A stretch of 6,076 bases of DNA from Candidatus Woykebacteria bacterium RBG_16_39_9b (GCA_001816695.1 MHCR01000014.1:1-6076), one strand, 5' to 3'; shown: positions 1-6,002, counted from the stretch's first letter. Program-made: numbers and translations. The notes: generated by a model not told the origin, from the letters alone.

Positions 1-168
1 CAGGTTGTCGGAGAAGTGGCGCGTTGGTCGATCATAATCTTCGCACTTCTTGCGGCTTTAACTCAGCTTGGAGTGGCAACAGATCAGGTTGTCGGAGAAG
101 TGGCGCGTTGGTCGATCATAATCTTCGCACTTCTTGCGGCTTTAACTCAGCTTGGAGTGGCAACAGAT
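1..168. repeat. Perfect 84-bp direct tandem repeat, two copies (1-84 and 85-168)
   Basis: Bases 85-168 repeat bases 1-84 without a mismatch, and base 169 still matches base 85 before the periodicity stops. Because 84 is divisible by three, the duplication stays in frame and adds exactly 28 residues, one whole transmembrane helix plus its linker. Complete identity, including third codon positions, means either a very recent duplication or an assembly error near a contig edge. The window begins inside the repeat, so more copies to the left cannot be excluded. Confidence 0.97.
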
Positions 169-297
169 CTTATTCGAATATTATTTACTGGTCTAGTAGC
201 AATGATTGCAGTTGCGGGAGGTCTCGCCTTTGGTTTGGGTGGAAAAGAAACAGCCGAAAAAATCTTAAAGAAGTTTTTCGATCGGATTTTGGATTAA
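1..297 (+). CDS. C-terminal part of a conserved-TM-helix (MscS-like) membrane protein, 5' end outside window
   Basis: The frame is open from the first base to TAA at 295-297, followed at once by a second TAA. It gives 98 visible residues with no start needed inside the window; the GTG at 16 is only an in-frame valine codon. Visible are two identical 28-residue units, each with a hydrophobic helix (SIIIFALLAALTQLGV), then a third hydrophobic helix running into GLAFGLGGKE (about residues 57-82) and a charged amphipathic tail ending KKFFDRILD. A helix followed by LFTGLVA...GGLAFGLGGKE is what I recognise as the end of the 'conserved TM helix' family (Pfam TM_helix, relatives of small-conductance mechanosensitive channels). 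These are inner-membrane proteins that may respond to membrane tension. Family members normally show the penultimate helix once before the GLAFGLGGK helix, so the exact repetition is odd. An extra helix would flip the topology of the C-terminus. Family call good; channel activity unproven. Confidence 0.75.
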   Translation, partial: QVVGEVARWSIIIFALLAALTQLGVATDQVVGEVARWSIIIFALLAALTQLGVATDLIRILFTGLVAMIAVAGGLAFGLGGKETAEKILKKFFDRILD

Positions 298-330
298 TAA
301 AGACACCATTGAAAATCTAAATCCACCGAT

Positions 331-346
331 ACCAACATAAGTTGGT
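331..346. other. Small perfect hairpin downstream of the TM-helix gene
   Basis: ACCAAC (331-336) and GTTGGT (341-346) pair perfectly around an ATAA loop, 34 bases after the upstream stop codon. No T-tract follows, so this is not a convincing intrinsic terminator. It is the only clear structure in the 99-base gap before the PEP synthase gene. It could be a weak terminator, an mRNA 3'-end stabiliser or chance. Confidence 0.35.
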
Positions 347-376
347 GACTAGAATTATCGCCCGTTACTAATTGTG

Positions 377-385
377 TGATAAAAT
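377..385 (+). promoter_or_regulatory. Extended -10 promoter element for PEP synthase
   Basis: TGATAAAAT fits the extended -10 pattern TGnTAnAAT. Its hexamer TAAAAT (380-385) ends 11 bases before the ATG at 397. No good -35 hexamer is visible at 16-18 bases spacing (ATCGCC at 17), as is common for extended -10 promoters. Transcription would be expected to start about 7 bases after the hexamer, leaving only about 4-5 bases of leader. No Shine-Dalgarno sequence lies before the ATG. The same element at the same spacing precedes the CYTH gene. Confidence 0.6.
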
Positions 386-396
386 TTCCTTAATAT

Positions 397-2679
397 ATGC
401 CCAATTCCATACTTTGGTTTTCTCAAATAGATAAGAATGATACTAATAGTGTTGGAGGTAAAGCCGCAAATTTAGGTGAGCTTACAAGGGCTGGGCTACC
501 TGTACCAAATGGTTTTACGGTTACCGCAGGTGCATATTTCAACTTTATTGAAGCCTCGAACCTGAAGGAAAAAATCAAATTTCTTCTTGGAAAAGTCGAT
601 ATTAATAACTCTAATCTTTTAAATGAAACGTCCTCCTTAATTAAAAAGTCTATAGAAGCGTCAAAATTACCTGACAGTCTGGCAAAGGAAATCATTATTT
701 CCTACAAGAAGCTTTCCAAAGATAGCTCTGCTTTGGTGGCTGTTCGGTCATCCGCAACTGCTGAGGATTTACCACAAGCTTCTTTCGCCGGACAGCAATC
801 TACTTTTTTAAATATCAAGGGTGATCAACAGCTGTTAGACGCTATAAAAAAGTGTTGGGCTTCTTTGTTTGAAGCAAGAGCTATTTTTTATAGAGTTCAA
901 AATGATTTTGATCACTTTAAAGTTGGTATAGCCGTTCCGGTTCAGAAAATGGTTCAATCAGAGGTTTCCGGTGTAATGTTTACTATAGACCCAACAAATA
1001 ACGACAAAAGAAAAATAGTTATCGAAGCTGTTTACGGTCTCGGTGAGACTATAGTTCAAGGAAAAGTAAATCCTGATCACTACGAAGTCGACAAACAAAC
1101 CTTTAAAATCGTCAAAAAAGAGCTTGGTGACCAGACAAAACAATTAGTAAAAATAGGTACAAAAACGCGTGAAATACCGGTTTCCAAAGCATATAGAAAA
1201 AAACAAAAACTAAACGATAATAAAATTATCGAATTAGCAAAGCTAGGCAAAAAAATTGAGAATCATTATCTTTTTCCTCAAGATATTGAGTGGGCTCTGG
1301 AAAACGATAAGCTTTATATTGTTCAAACAAGGCCTGTAACGACAATAAAATTAATAGAAAAAACTTCCAAAGAGCATATTGAGATAGAACTACCCAAGAT
1401 ACTTTCCGGTCTAGCTGCTTCTCCGGGAATTGCTGTCGGATCAGTAAAAATCCTTCGCTCTGCCAAAGAAATAGGAAAGATTAAACAAGGTGATATCTTA
1501 GTGGCGACAATGACCAATCCTGATTACGTTCCGGCAATGAAAAAGGCGGTTGCAATAGTTACAGATAGAGGTGGTCGTACATCACATGCAGCAATTGTTT
1601 CTAGAGAAATGGGTATTCCTGCTGTGGTAGGAGCAGAAGGAGCAACAAAAAAACTACGAAACGGAGCAGTTATCACAGTTAGTGGAACCTCCGGAATAAT
1701 CTACAAAGGAGCATTGGCACCGGCAAAAATGAAGGTTTTACTTTATGAACAAAAAAAAGACACTGTTGAAACTAGGGAATTAAAAACAGCAACAAAGATT
1801 TTTGTTAATTTAGCCGAACCAGAACTTGCAGAAGCTGTGTCAGAAAAAAAGGTGGATGGTGTTGGGCTTTTAAGGGCCGAATTTATGATCGCTGAAATTG
1901 GAATCCATCCGAAAAAACTAATTAAAGACGGAAAACAGAAAATCTTTGTGAATAAACTTACTGATGGTTTATTGAAATTTTGCGCTTCTTTTAATCCCAG
2001 GCCGGTAATATACCGAGCTACTGATTTCAAAACTAATGAGTATAGGAATCTTAAGGGCGGATCTGAATTTGAGCCTGAAGAAGCAAATCCCCTTCTTGGT
2101 TTCCGAGGTGCTTGTCGATACACCGCCGATTTCGAAGTTTTTGAACTAGAACTGGCCTCTGTAAAGAGGGTTCGTAATGAATTTAATTTCAGAAACCTGT
2201 GGTTAATGATACCTTTTGTTCGAACACTGTCAGAGATGGAAAAAATTAAACAAATGGTTTCTGCCGCTGGTTTGCATCGATCACCCTCATTTAAACTTCT
2301 AATGATGGCGGAGATTCCCTCCAATGTTTTTTTAATTAACGAGTTTTTGGATATAGGAGTTGACGGTGTATCAATCGGATCTAATGACTTAACGATGTTA
2401 ATTTTAGGAGTTGATCGAGATAACGCTAGGGTCGAGTGTGATTTTAATGAGCTAGATCCGGCTGTCCTAAAAGCCCTAGAAACTATAGTAAGAACCTGTC
2501 GAAAAAGGGGAGCTCTGGTTTCGATTTGCGGGCAAGCCCCTTCAGTGTACCCAGAGCTCACTGAAAAGCTTGTTTCTTGGGGAATTTCCTCGGTTTCTGT
2601 TTCGCCAGATGCTATCGAAAAAACCCGTTCAATAGTGTATGAAGCTGAGAAAAATCTAGCAAAAAACCAGCGCGAATAA
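397..2679 (+). CDS. ppsA: Phosphoenolpyruvate synthase (pyruvate, water dikinase)
   Basis: Converts pyruvate, ATP and water to PEP, AMP and phosphate (EC 2.7.9.2) in the cytoplasm, usually the entry to gluconeogenesis. The 760 residues show the complete three-part architecture. An N-terminal ATP-grasp-like PPDK_N domain spans about residues 17-320, with VGGKAANLGEL near the start, VRSSATAEDLPQASFAGQQ at 116-134 and VQTRP at 309-313. The swivelling phosphohistidine domain has GGRTSHAAI with the phosphate-carrying His397. The C-terminal PEP/pyruvate TIM barrel has DGVGLLRAEF (487-496, Arg493), FKTNEYRNLKGG, GSNDLT (661-666) and CGQAPS with the likely acid/base Cys711. All key residues are present. 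Length matches PEP synthases (about 750-800 residues) rather than pyruvate phosphate dikinase (about 870 or more). The ATG at 397 is the natural start: the N-terminus aligns with the family and a -10 box sits 11 bases upstream. It converges with the glycerate kinase gene, 11 bases after its stop, with no terminator seen between them. Confidence 0.96.
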   Translation: MPNSILWFSQIDKNDTNSVGGKAANLGELTRAGLPVPNGFTVTAGAYFNFIEASNLKEKIKFLLGKVDINNSNLLNETSSLIKKSIEASKLPDSLAKEIIISYKKLSKDSSALVAVRSSATAEDLPQASFAGQQSTFLNIKGDQQLLDAIKKCWASLFEARAIFYRVQNDFDHFKVGIAVPVQKMVQSEVSGVMFTIDPTNNDKRKIVIEAVYGLGETIVQGKVNPDHYEVDKQTFKIVKKELGDQTKQLVKIGTKTREIPVSKAYRKKQKLNDNKIIELAKLGKKIENHYLFPQDIEWALENDKLYIVQTRPVTTIKLIEKTSKEHIEIELPKILSGLAASPGIAVGSVKILRSAKEIGKIKQGDILVATMTNPDYVPAMKKAVAIVTDRGGRTSHAAIVSREMGIPAVVGAEGATKKLRNGAVITVSGTSGIIYKGALAPAKMKVLLYEQKKDTVETRELKTATKIFVNLAEPELAEAVSEKKVDGVGLLRAEFMIAEIGIHPKKLIKDGKQKIFVNKLTDGLLKFCASFNPRPVIYRATDFKTNEYRNLKGGSEFEPEEANPLLGFRGACRYTADFEVFELELASVKRVRNEFNFRNLWLMIPFVRTLSEMEKIKQMVSAAGLHRSPSFKLLMMAEIPSNVFLINEFLDIGVDGVSIGSNDLTMLILGVDRDNARVECDFNELDPAVLKALETIVRTCRKRGALVSICGQAPSVYPELTEKLVSWGISSVSVSPDAIEKTRSIVYEAEKNLAKNQRE

Positions 2680-2690
2680 CCCTAATCTAT

Positions 2691-3971
2691 TTATTTGTTC
2701 AAAGCTAAAATAAGATCTGAGACGTTTGAATTAAGTGGTCCTGTTTCTACCCCATCCCCCATCTCTTTGAAGAACGAAAAAGAATCATTATTTTCAAGAT
2801 AACTTTCGATTTTTAAGCCAAGTTTTTTTGATTTAAATTTTGAATCTGTATCGGCTATTGCACCAGCAAATTCTGTTCTATTATCAACACCGTCAGAAGC
2901 CACCGAAACAATCACCTGATTTTTATTTAGAAACGGGATAGCCGCCAAAACAAATTCTTGATTCCGCCCACCAGTGCCGATTCCTCCCACTTTAACAGTT
3001 GTTTCTCCGCCAGCGATTAATACTTGATTGGTCTGCAACCCGTTTATTAATTTTCTACCCACATCTTTAGCTTGTCCTTGTAGGAAATTATCATATATTT
3101 TACCCTTAAACCCCAGGGACTGCGCCTGTTTTTTCATAGCCTCCAAGGCCAACTTATTGTTCATCATTAAAATATTGGTCACTTTTGCAAAATATTTAAG
3201 ATCTTTTGGTGTTTCATTAAGTTCGCAATGCGGCAATTTACACAACTTCAGGACATCATATTTTGTCATTATTTTTTGAGCGTCTTCTACTGTTGTTTTA
3301 TCCAAAACAGTCGGTCCGGAAGCAATTTCACTCAAATCATCATTGGGAACATCAGAAAATATTAGGGAAACAATAGTAGCCGGGTATGCATGGACGGCAA
3401 ACCAGCCTCCTTTTATCTCGCTCAAATGCTTTCTCACAATATTGGTTTCTACTATATCAGCACCGCCTTTGGTTAAACTTCTTTCAATCATCGCCTTTTC
3501 ATCACAACTTAGTTTATAGGGATTACAAAGAAGGCTAGAACCACCACCGGATATAACGGCCAAAACTAGGTCATCTTTTGTTAAACTCTTAAGCCTGGCA
3601 ACTATCTTGGCAGTCGCGTCTACATTGGTCTGACTTGGAAGTGGATGACTACCAACCACACACTCAATACGTTTTAAATCTCCAGGTTTTGTATCGAGTA
3701 TAATTCCTCCGGAAATCTTGTCTTGTAAAACCTCCTCCAGTACTTTACCAGCCGCGCAAGAAGTTTTTCCAACTCCGATAATAAAAATTTTTCTAAACTT
3801 ATTTAAATCAAGTTTTTGGTTTCTTATGGTAAAAATAGAACCTTCAAGGGAGATTTGTTTACTTAAAACCTTTTCCGTGTCAATCGCTTTAAGACCTTCT
3901 TCAACGATTAAAAGAGCGTCTTTCCTCAACTTTGAAGTAGCCAGTTCATCAAAATTTTTTATGAGCATCAT
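2691..3971 (-). CDS. Glycerate 2-kinase, MOFRL family
   Basis: Predicted to phosphorylate D-glycerate with ATP to 2-phosphoglycerate (EC 2.7.1.165), which enolase can turn into PEP. The 426 residues match the family's usual length and two-domain layout. The N-terminal DUF4147 domain has a nucleotide-binding-like IIGVGKTSCAAGK (64-76), GSHPLP (107-112), ISGGGSSLL (140-148), VRKHLSEIKGG (179-189) and SDVPNDDLSEIASGPTVLD (206-224). The C-terminal MOFRL domain has GGETTV (321-326), GGRNQE (334-339), SDGVDNRTEFAGAIAD (359-374) and GPLNSNVSDL (411-420). All hallmark motifs are intact. Two adjacent ATG codons (3971 and 3968 on this strand) make the start ambiguous by one residue. No Shine-Dalgarno precedes either, and TAAGAT lies exactly 7 bases before the first. 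It is convergent with PEP synthase and divergent from the CYTH gene. Older databases may label such proteins hydroxypyruvate reductase (TtuD), but the motifs support the kinase. Confidence 0.93.
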   Translation of the reverse strand: MMLIKNFDELATSKLRKDALLIVEEGLKAIDTEKVLSKQISLEGSIFTIRNQKLDLNKFRKIFIIGVGKTSCAAGKVLEEVLQDKISGGIILDTKPGDLKRIECVVGSHPLPSQTNVDATAKIVARLKSLTKDDLVLAVISGGGSSLLCNPYKLSCDEKAMIERSLTKGGADIVETNIVRKHLSEIKGGWFAVHAYPATIVSLIFSDVPNDDLSEIASGPTVLDKTTVEDAQKIMTKYDVLKLCKLPHCELNETPKDLKYFAKVTNILMMNNKLALEAMKKQAQSLGFKGKIYDNFLQGQAKDVGRKLINGLQTNQVLIAGGETTVKVGGIGTGGRNQEFVLAAIPFLNKNQVIVSVASDGVDNRTEFAGAIADTDSKFKSKKLGLKIESYLENNDSFSFFKEMGDGVETGPLNSNVSDLILALNK

Positions 3972-3978
3972 TTATAAT

Positions 3979-4007
3979 ATCTTAGATGAGAAGATGGTAG
4001 TCAACAA
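3979..4007 (-). promoter_or_regulatory. Candidate promoter for glycerate kinase
   Basis: On the minus strand TAAGAT (3984-3979) stands 7 bases before the ATG at 3971 and would place the first transcribed base at the start codon. TTGTTG (4007-4002) lies 17 bases upstream as a -35 candidate. Alternatives in the same stretch are TTGACT (4004-3999) with GATATT (3981-3976) at 17 bases, or TATTAT (3979-3974) at 19 bases. All of these predict a leader of almost zero length. The exact boxes are uncertain. Confidence 0.45.
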
Positions 4008-4029
4008 GAATTTAATTCTTTGTTAAAAT
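4001..4029 (+). promoter_or_regulatory. Promoter for the CYTH gene: TCAACA, 17 bases, extended -10 TGTTAAAAT
   Basis: TCAACA (4001-4006, 4 of 6 matches to TTGACA) is separated by 17 bases from TAAAAT (4024-4029), which carries the extended TGn just upstream (4021-4023). The hexamer ends 11 bases before the ATG at 4041, exactly as for PEP synthase. The -35 overlaps the candidate -35 of the opposite-facing glycerate kinase promoter, so polymerase binding at the two may compete. Confidence 0.6.
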
Positions 4030-4040
4030 AAATTCTAAAG

Positions 4041-4493
4041 ATGGTACGTGAAATAGAAAGAAAATTCTTAATTGAGCCCAAGCGACTTCCTAAACTCTCC
4101 AGAGGAGCCAACATCATCCAAGGCTACTTATCAGCTAGCCCTGAAGTTAGAGTTAGAATTCAAGGCAAAGCTTCTACTCTTACAATCAAAACTGTTGGCA
4201 TTATCTCAAGAGAGGAATTTGAATACAAAATACCTCTAAGTGACGCCAAAAAATTAATGAAACTCACAGATCTCAAAGTCGAAAAAGCAAGGTCCTTCCT
4301 TAAATTGGGTAACGATAATTGGATTATAGATTTTTATAAAGGAGCAAATAAAGGCTTAGTTACAGCCGAAATTGAACTCAAGAGTGAAGATGGGCAAGTC
4401 GAAAAACCACTTTGGGCTGTTAAAGAAATTACAGAGGACCTTCGCTATAGAAATCAATCATTAGCGAAAAAACCGTTTAGTGAGTGGAGATAA
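4041..4493 (+). CDS. CYTH-domain protein (triphosphate tunnel family), likely triphosphatase
   Basis: CYTH proteins fold as a small beta tunnel that binds triphosphates and divalent metal ions; characterised bacterial members are inorganic triphosphatases or class IV adenylate cyclases. The 150 residues form a single CYTH domain. The N-terminal ExExK signature is E4-I-E6-R-K8, followed by IIQGYL (25-30), VRVR (36-39), LTIK (47-50), REEFEYKI (57-64), K82/R84 for the usual KTR strand, WIIDFYKG (94-101), the GL..AEIEL strand (105-112) and a C-terminal ITEDLRYRNQSLAKKPF. The acidic and basic tunnel residues expected in the family are therefore present. No fused CHAD domain exists and none follows. 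Length is typical of the stand-alone form common in bacteria. The start is fixed by the signature beginning at residue 4 and by the promoter; there is no clear ribosome-binding site. The substrate cannot be told from sequence; tripolyphosphate is the most likely, cAMP synthesis less so. Confidence 0.9.
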   Translation: MVREIERKFLIEPKRLPKLSRGANIIQGYLSASPEVRVRIQGKASTLTIKTVGIISREEFEYKIPLSDAKKLMKLTDLKVEKARSFLKLGNDNWIIDFYKGANKGLVTAEIELKSEDGQVEKPLWAVKEITEDLRYRNQSLAKKPFSEWR

Positions 4494-4496
4494 AAG

Positions 4497-4538
4497 AAAA
4501 AGGCCCGTTGGTTCAAACCAATCTAGGCCTCATTTTTT
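4497..4538. terminator. Bidirectional intrinsic terminator between the CYTH and lipid kinase genes
   Basis: An outer stem AGGCC/GGCCT (4501-4505 with 4526-4530) and an inner stem TTGGTT/AACCAA (4508-4513 with 4516-4521) flank a small CG/TCTA internal loop, with a tight hairpin loop around CA. On the + strand TTTTTT (4533-4538) follows the stem; on the - strand the A-run 4497-4501 and further A's give TTTTTC then TTTT. It therefore works on paper for both convergent genes. The lipid kinase stop codon (4515-4513) lies inside the hairpin, and the CYTH stop is 7 bases before it. Confidence 0.88.
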
Positions 4539-5427
4539 CTGGTACTGCTATACCAAGTCTTCTCGATTCCACCGAAACTTTCAGTTTACCGGGCAGTAGT
4601 ATCAGAGGCTCTCCATCAATCTGCGCAGGTACTGTGTTGGAAAGGTGAAATTGTGCGGTTTCCTCTAATTGTCTTGCCACAACCACTTGCATCCCCCTCG
4701 CCATTCCAAATCGGGCTAAAATTATTGACGCATATCGAACAATTATTAACATTTTTGGTATTATCAGAACCTCAAGCTTTCCATCAGTTATTTCTGCACC
4801 TGGTGCTATTCTGATACTACCGGCTGTCCTCTTGCCATTGGTAATATAAACATCTAAAACCTCTCCTTCATGATAACCTTTCAACGGAAAGGTCTTTGCC
4901 TTCCAAGCGTTTAATAGGGCGTATCGGATGTACATCCATTGCGAACGCCGCTCCAAACGATCGACGAGAGCAGCCACCTCCCCGCTAAAACCGAAGCTAA
5001 ATTGATTTGCGCCAAACAAGGTTGTTTCTGGTACTTCAACCTTGATCAAGTCAATCCAAACTAAAGCACCTTCCTTGGCTACCTTGAGATACCAGTCCAG
5101 ATTATTCAGGTCTTTTAGGTCTTTCAACCTCTTGAGCCCAAGTTCAGCGGCAAGATCGTTACCGGTACCGACAGGGATGATCCCGAGAGAAGTCTTGAAG
5201 TCAAGTTTGGCCACCCCGTTGATAACCTCGAAGATTGTACCATCTCCACCCACCACAACTATTGTCCGAAAACCGTCTCTGCTGGCCGCGGCGGCAATTT
5301 CGGTTGCATGGCCCCTCTCATCAGTGAGATAGACGTCTTCTTCGCCTCGACCAACTATAATATCCCGTATGTTCTTGCCGAGTCCATCTCCCGTTGCCGG
5401 GTTGACTATGTAACATATACCAGCCAT
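4513..5427 (-). CDS. Diacylglycerol/lipid kinase family protein (YegS/DgkB type)
   Basis: Members of this family transfer phosphate from ATP to membrane lipids such as diacylglycerol, recycling it to phosphatidic acid, and act as soluble or membrane-associated enzymes. The 304 residues match the family's usual length of about 290-320. The N-terminal DAGK catalytic domain has the nucleotide-binding NP (9-10), the hallmark GGDGT (60-64), and PVGTGNDLA (85-93). The C-terminal beta-rich domain has RIAPGAEITDGKLEV (206-220) and QIDGEP (269-274) with the catalytic Asp271 and Glu273. There is no signal peptide. The ATG at 5427 is preceded by a strong AAGGAG 6 bases away. The Nudix gene ends 44 bases upstream on the same strand, and a TATAAT in the gap suggests an additional promoter of its own. 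The stop codon lies within the terminator hairpin. Lipid specificity (diacylglycerol, sphingoid-like, phosphatidylglycerol or undecaprenol) cannot be read from sequence. Confidence 0.92.
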   Translation of the reverse strand: MAGICYIVNPATGDGLGKNIRDIIVGRGEEDVYLTDERGHATEIAAAASRDGFRTIVVVGGDGTIFEVINGVAKLDFKTSLGIIPVGTGNDLAAELGLKRLKDLKDLNNLDWYLKVAKEGALVWIDLIKVEVPETTLFGANQFSFGFSGEVAALVDRLERRSQWMYIRYALLNAWKAKTFPLKGYHEGEVLDVYITNGKRTAGSIRIAPGAEITDGKLEVLIIPKMLIIVRYASIILARFGMARGMQVVVARQLEETAQFHLSNTVPAQIDGEPLILLPGKLKVSVESRRLGIAVPEKMRPRLV

Positions 5428-5433
5428 GACCCT

Positions 5434-5439
5434 CTCCTT
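5434..5439 (-). promoter_or_regulatory. Strong Shine-Dalgarno (AAGGAG) of the lipid kinase gene
   Basis: AAGGAG ends 6 bases before the ATG at 5427 and fixes that start. It is the only good Shine-Dalgarno before any complete gene in the window. A 4-bp CTCT/AGAG pairing could partly cover it in the mRNA, but that is too weak to claim regulation. Confidence 0.85.
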
Positions 5440-5463
5440 AGCAAGAGAATTTACGTTTCAATA

Positions 5464-5492
5464 ATTATAGGTCAATTTTTGTATTTTGCAAA
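5464..5492 (-). promoter_or_regulatory. Candidate promoter for the lipid kinase: TTTGCA, 17 bases, TATAAT
   Basis: A perfect consensus TATAAT (5469-5464) lies just past the Nudix stop codon, with TTTGCA (5492-5487, 4 of 6 matches) 17 bases upstream inside the Nudix coding region. Predicted transcription start is near 5457, giving a leader of about 30 bases that contains the Shine-Dalgarno. Read-through from the Nudix gene is also possible since no terminator separates the two. Confidence 0.55.
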
Positions 5493-5915
5493 ATAATCTT
5501 TGTAGTGGCTAAAAGTGTAGTGGAACCCAGTGTGTAGAGGGGTGGGCAAGTTATCAAGAGTAAACCATCCAATTTCGTCGATCTTTTCAGAGTCGTTATT
5601 TTTCACTTTTTTGGGGTCCACTAAAATAAAGGAGGGAATCGCCAACCAATGTGTTTTTCTGCCATCGTGAATTCGAAATATCGAATGTGCTGGTAATTGT
5701 TCTTGGATAATCCCTTCACACCCATACTCCTCCTTGACTTCCTTCAGCACGTTTTCCTCCACAGTTAGGCCAAACTCAAGCTGACCAGAACCAGGATCCC
5801 AAGTTCCTACCTCATCCCTACAATTCTTACTTCTTTTATGTAATAAAAACTTTCCCTTACCATCATTACAATAAAAAGGAGTGGTTATACCAATATAGTC
5901 AATACCAGGATTCAT
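5472..5915 (-). CDS. Nudix hydrolase with an altered Nudix box
   Basis: Nudix proteins cleave nucleoside diphosphates linked to another group, with magnesium held by the Nudix box. The 147 residues are a single domain. The box runs from G44 to C66: GQLEFG (44-49), then KEVKEEYG (58-65). The metal-binding glutamates E59, E62 and E63 and the glycines are kept. Two consensus positions differ: the Glu after the first G-x5 is Leu50, and the Arg of REUxEE is Lys58. Other recognisable stretches are FLLHKRSKNCRDEVGTWDPGSG (23-44), DGRKTHWLAIPSFILVD (84-100) and DEIGWFTLDNLPTPLH (113-128), the last typical of the region after the Nudix fold. The ATG at 5915 has no Shine-Dalgarno; TAAGAT stands 7 bases upstream. 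It ends in TGA 44 bases before the lipid kinase gene on the same strand. Substrate unknown; a house-cleaning or nucleotide-sugar role is possible. Confidence 0.88.
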   Translation of the reverse strand: MNPGIDYIGITTPFYCNDGKGKFLLHKRSKNCRDEVGTWDPGSGQLEFGLTVEENVLKEVKEEYGCEGIIQEQLPAHSIFRIHDGRKTHWLAIPSFILVDPKKVKNNDSEKIDEIGWFTLDNLPTPLHTGFHYTFSHYKDYFAKYKN

Positions 5916-5922
5916 CTTTTGT

Positions 5923-5928
5923 ATCTTA
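5923..5928 (-). promoter_or_regulatory. Candidate -10 box (TAAGAT) for the Nudix gene
   Basis: TAAGAT on the minus strand ends 7 bases before the ATG at 5915, the same hexamer and spacing as at the glycerate kinase gene, and predicts a leaderless mRNA. No convincing -35 is seen at 17 bases (CTATCA). Read-through from the upstream tRNA-Lys gene, 87 bases away on the same strand, is an alternative source of transcript. Confidence 0.4.
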
Positions 5929-6002
5929 CACCAAAAATGCTAGAATGATAGCTACTGAGTTATGATTCAGATAATGATTGTCGAATCAAGAAAAAGTGGA
6001 GT

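Noticed and set aside
24..320. 98-residue + strand open frame overlapping the TM-helix gene
   Set aside because: It is the +2 shadow of the real frame; it stays open through both repeat copies because 84 is a multiple of three, and it is rich in Ser/Cys/Asn with no recognisable domain.
1743..2561. 272-residue minus-strand open frame inside the PEP synthase gene
   Set aside because: It lies wholly antisense to conserved PEP synthase motifs (GSNDLT, CGQAPS, DGVGLLRAEF), its Ser/Ile-rich translation matches no family I know, and it has no start signals of its own.
2680..2690. Terminator between the convergent PEP synthase and glycerate kinase genes
   Set aside because: Only 11 bases separate the stops and I see no stem with a T-tract there or in the adjoining ends of either gene.
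3718..4026. 102-residue + strand open frame running into the CYTH promoter
   Set aside because: Antisense to the conserved N-terminus of the glycerate kinase; composition and position mark it as a shadow.
5042..5332. 96-residue + strand open frame inside the lipid kinase gene
   Set aside because: Antisense to the GGDGT and PVGTGND catalytic motifs, with no promoter or ribosome-binding site.
5963..5988. Inverted repeat TGATTC/GAATCA between tRNA-Lys and the Nudix gene
   Set aside because: Only six base pairs with a 14-base loop and no T-tract; expected by chance in AT-rich DNA.
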